DNA of 64,000 nt, from positions 8,737,949-8,801,948 of the forward strand of contig CM057158.1 in the NCBI GenBank assembly GCA_029962745.1, given 5' to 3'. Below the pieces are notes generated by a model, which did not search any database, was not told where the DNA came from, and worked only from the letters and a program-made list of their open reading frames with translations. This document shows, one piece after another, positions 61,573 to 64,000 of this stretch. This DNA comes from Echinometra lucunter (Eukaryota; Echinodermata; Echinoidea; Camarodonta; Echinometridae). Each line of letters begins with the position of its first letter. Positions within the stretch are counted from its first letter, which is position 1. The translations under genes and the position numbers were made by a program.

Positions 61573-63399
61573 GAACGAGTGCTTCTCACTTTTTATGATT
61601 AAAATGTATCAACAGCAAAATGCAATATGATTTGCGTGTATCGCAAATCCCCCCCCCCCCCTCTCTCTCTCTCTTGCCGTTGACTATCTGTCTACCCATT
61701 TCCATTTAATTTCTTCTTTATCCCTATCTGCCTATGATCTTTTTTTTTTTTTTATAAATCTGATATTCTGGTTACTTCGCAATCAAAATCGTAAATGTAT
61801 AGCCCTAACAACCTTTGGTTGGTATCTTTGTGCTTTCCGCTGTGTACGTACTATACATTTAAGTTACATGTACGTTACCTATACATTACACATTACACAT
61901 TACCTACACACACGACTGCCTGGTGGAGTAGTACTTGACTGAAAAGACTGCGCCATCAAAATAAAATGACCAATGAATAAATAAATCTATCCATAAATCA
62001 ACTCACATATTGTTATCACTTTTCTCAATAAATAATTAACAGAGAAGTGTCACGGCCTTATTAGCGATGGAGTTCGAATTTCCCTCGGCCAGTATTTCTA
62101 TTACATTCAAAGATTCATTATAAAAATTTTCTGAAGTGGAAAACGAATCAAAAACATAAATATTGCAAAGTAATTGCAATCATATCGGAATGAGAGAGTA
62201 TAAAGTCCGATAATGATTATAGTAGTTTATGACTTGATTCTAATTTCCATCTGATTAGTATTTCGATGGTCTCATGATGACGAGTGCAATGTCTTTACAA
62301 GCAAAGACTTTGTTCTGAAATAAAATTTAGTCTAGGTACAAAAGTAAATAAATAAATACTGTTTTGATGTAGGTCATGTTTTGCTTGTGAGAAAATGTCC
62401 TTGTTAGATTACAGCTATCCCATAAAAAAAGCTGGTAGGATAAGATGATGTAGTGGGGGGAAATGATACCGTTGTAATGGTTGTAAGGAAAGACTGAAAC
62501 ATAATACACTATCGATCTGATTAAAGTGGAGTAGAATAACGAAAGCTGAATCACCTTTCAGTAAACCCGGTATCTTATAGTTTCTAAATATGATTGACAT
62601 TCCCAAAGTGACATTTCACAAGTCATGTTGTACGTTTTTCATGAATTAAACAAAAAATATATAAAAGAAAACTTTGGCCTATATTTGAATGTCAACACTA
62701 CAGATCTTATCCTTGGTAATTAGATTCTTTCTTTTGGTTTCACAGTTGCATTCATTTCTTCTAATATTTTTTGTAGAGTTATATTACCAGGCTCAACTAC
62801 TTAGTATTTAGAACTTGAAATCAAATTCAATTAAACCATATCGGTACCTTTCACAGTCATTAAGTCTGTTCGGGGACAGATATAATTATGCCAGCTCATT
62901 GCTATTCGAAAATGCACTGGTAATACAGTACATCACGACGACAGTAAATTTTGGTATCGTAATTAGGTTGTCATGGTTACTCCCCGTCAGTATAACCTCT
63001 CGTCATATCCATGACATATCAATTGTATCCTACTTTCCAAAAGACTCTGAGGTCCAAATTACTCTTCCGCAAATAACACACATCTATATCTTAAAACCTA
63101 GCTGTTACTTTCCTCCCTCTAAGGTGTTGTTACTAAGTACTCTGTTATTTGTCTATCAGAGTTATCTTTCTCAATCATTGTTCGTCAAGTACAAAGCTTT
63201 CGGCATGTTCTTTCTATTCTTCTCTTTAGTTCAGTGAAGCCTCATGTCGGGCTCTCGTATTTGCTCGTTCTTGTATTTACCTGTTTACTTACGATTTTTA
63301 TTACCCGCGGAGAATCTAGACAAATACTACATGTATCAACTGCAAATCCTGACACCACTGCATCTTCGGTTATGGCTATTCGTTGTCTAATTAGTCTCA
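59781..63399. other. No exon seen; probably CAP intron or intergenic
   Basis: AT-rich with a GA array at 61517-61571, a C run with CT repeats at 61649-61673 and a T run near 61740. The 140-codon plus frame before 63237 lacks an ATG start and any known domain. Confidence 0.45.
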
Positions 63400-63775
63400 T
63401 TATCTCACCAGCCTGGAGATTGACTAGTTCGCAACTTTTATCAGTCTCCAGCAGGTCTCGGAGACGTCTCCTCGACTTCTCCACCAGTTGCGGCGATTAT
63501 TTTTTTATCGGCGATGTTACGGAGACGTCGCCGCAACTGCCGGAGACATCATAGGGACGTCACTGCGACTGAGAAGACGTCTCAGAGACCTCGCGGCGAC
63601 GTCCACCTGACTTCCGGGCAGATTGGTTGTCACCTTGCCTGGAGACGTCTCCGTGACTTCTCCTAGAAGTCGCGCCTTGGTGAGAGCGCAAGCCATATTT
63701 TGGTAGGAGACGTCGCCGCGACAGCCACAACTGATCAGTCGGAGACGTCGCGGCGACGTCTTCATCAGTGATTGT
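63400..63775. repeat. GACGTC-rich repeat cluster
   Basis: At least six copies of GGAGACGTC(T/G)CCG-like sequence occur at irregular spacing in both orientations, raising G+C and CpG far above the flanks. Open frames on both strands (63234-63554 and 63517-63765) arise from the repeat. It may be a MITE or a decayed minisatellite; clear ends were not found. Confidence 0.6.
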
Positions 63776-64000
63776 GCTGTCTACATGGTGTGAAATCTCA
63801 CGCCTTGTTTCGTATTACGACAAACGCATCGCAAGCACAAGCCATTTGAGATAGGATTTCACTCCATCGTCATTCTGCCGCGAATGTGACTTAACATCAT
63901 GGTGTGCAGAAATGTAACTTAACAACTATGAAAAATTCAATGAATTTTATGATCCAAATTACATCCCTTCCATCCTTTCATACATAAAAATATTTGGTCT

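Noticed and set aside
62815..63237. 140-codon hydrophobic plus-strand frame
   Set aside because: No ATG start, no predicted family, composition typical of T-rich noncoding DNA.
63234..63554. Plus-strand frame that begins like a signal peptide
   Set aside because: The first codon is GTG, not ATG, and the second half is the GACGTC repeat cluster; hydrophobicity comes from T-rich sequence.

Overview
This is animal nuclear DNA: AT-rich, with very little coding sequence and dense in microsatellites, fold-back elements, tRNA-derived SINEs and LINE 3' tails. It has no operons, no bacterial-style gene packing and no rRNA or CRISPR. The repeat types (hAT-like elements with CAGGGGCG-type ends, hairpin elements starting near CCGTTGCATAAAAC, SINEs with a GTGGCTCAGTGGTAGAGC box A) together with the two recognisable gene fragments suggest a marine invertebrate, most likely an echinoderm such as a sea urchin. 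The organism assignment is inference and was not tested against any database.

Only three exons can be supported, belonging to two genes that point away from each other. On the minus strand, exon 1 (37843-37945) and exon 2 (10277-10356) join across a 27,486-bp intron to give the first 61 residues of a calbindin/calretinin/secretagogin-type EF-hand protein. The splice junction falls inside the calcium-binding loop and the join restores a canonical 12-residue loop; the rest of the gene lies left of the window or was not found. On the plus strand, 55432-55875 is the first coding exon of a secreted CAP-superfamily protein (CRISP/PI16/GLIPR-like): signal peptide, Ser-rich propeptide, a furin-type RSRR site and the first helix of the CAP domain. 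The 17.5 kb between the two start codons holds no gene that I can support.

Layout. 1-10276: sequence downstream of exon 2 (probably intronic), with a C/T-rich block, a hairpin element at 4.6 kb, a SINE ending in a large ATT/ATC microsatellite near 7 kb, an ACCAAT-rich fold-back at 8.0 kb and a hAT-like element at 8.5 kb. 10357-37842: the giant intron, with a GATA-flanked tandem duplication (11.3-12.1 kb), hairpin elements at 12.3, 19.5 and 31.6 kb, SINEs at 15.0, 24.3 and 26.5 kb, hAT-like elements at 18.5, 29.4, 30.8 and 31.9 kb, and several large microsatellites. 37946-38370: CpG-containing promoter/5' UTR area of the EF-hand gene. 38.4-55.3 kb: intergenic, with a three-copy dispersed repeat family, fold-back elements at 43.8, 44.1 and 49.7 kb, a piggyBac-like element nested in a hairpin element at 51.1-51.7 kb, and a 770-bp inverted-repeat element at 53.3 kb. 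55.3-64 kb: CAP exon 1 and its first intron, with a 30-bp hAT-like footprint at 56.3 kb, a hairpin element at 58.7 kb, a LINE tail at 59.6 kb and a GACGTC-rich repeat cluster at 63.4-63.8 kb.

I did not find a multi-gene biological system. The strongest unusual content is mobile-element archaeology: nested insertions whose target-site duplications can be read directly, minimal hAT-like remnants, and hairpin elements with different arms that share a GATTGGCT-type core.
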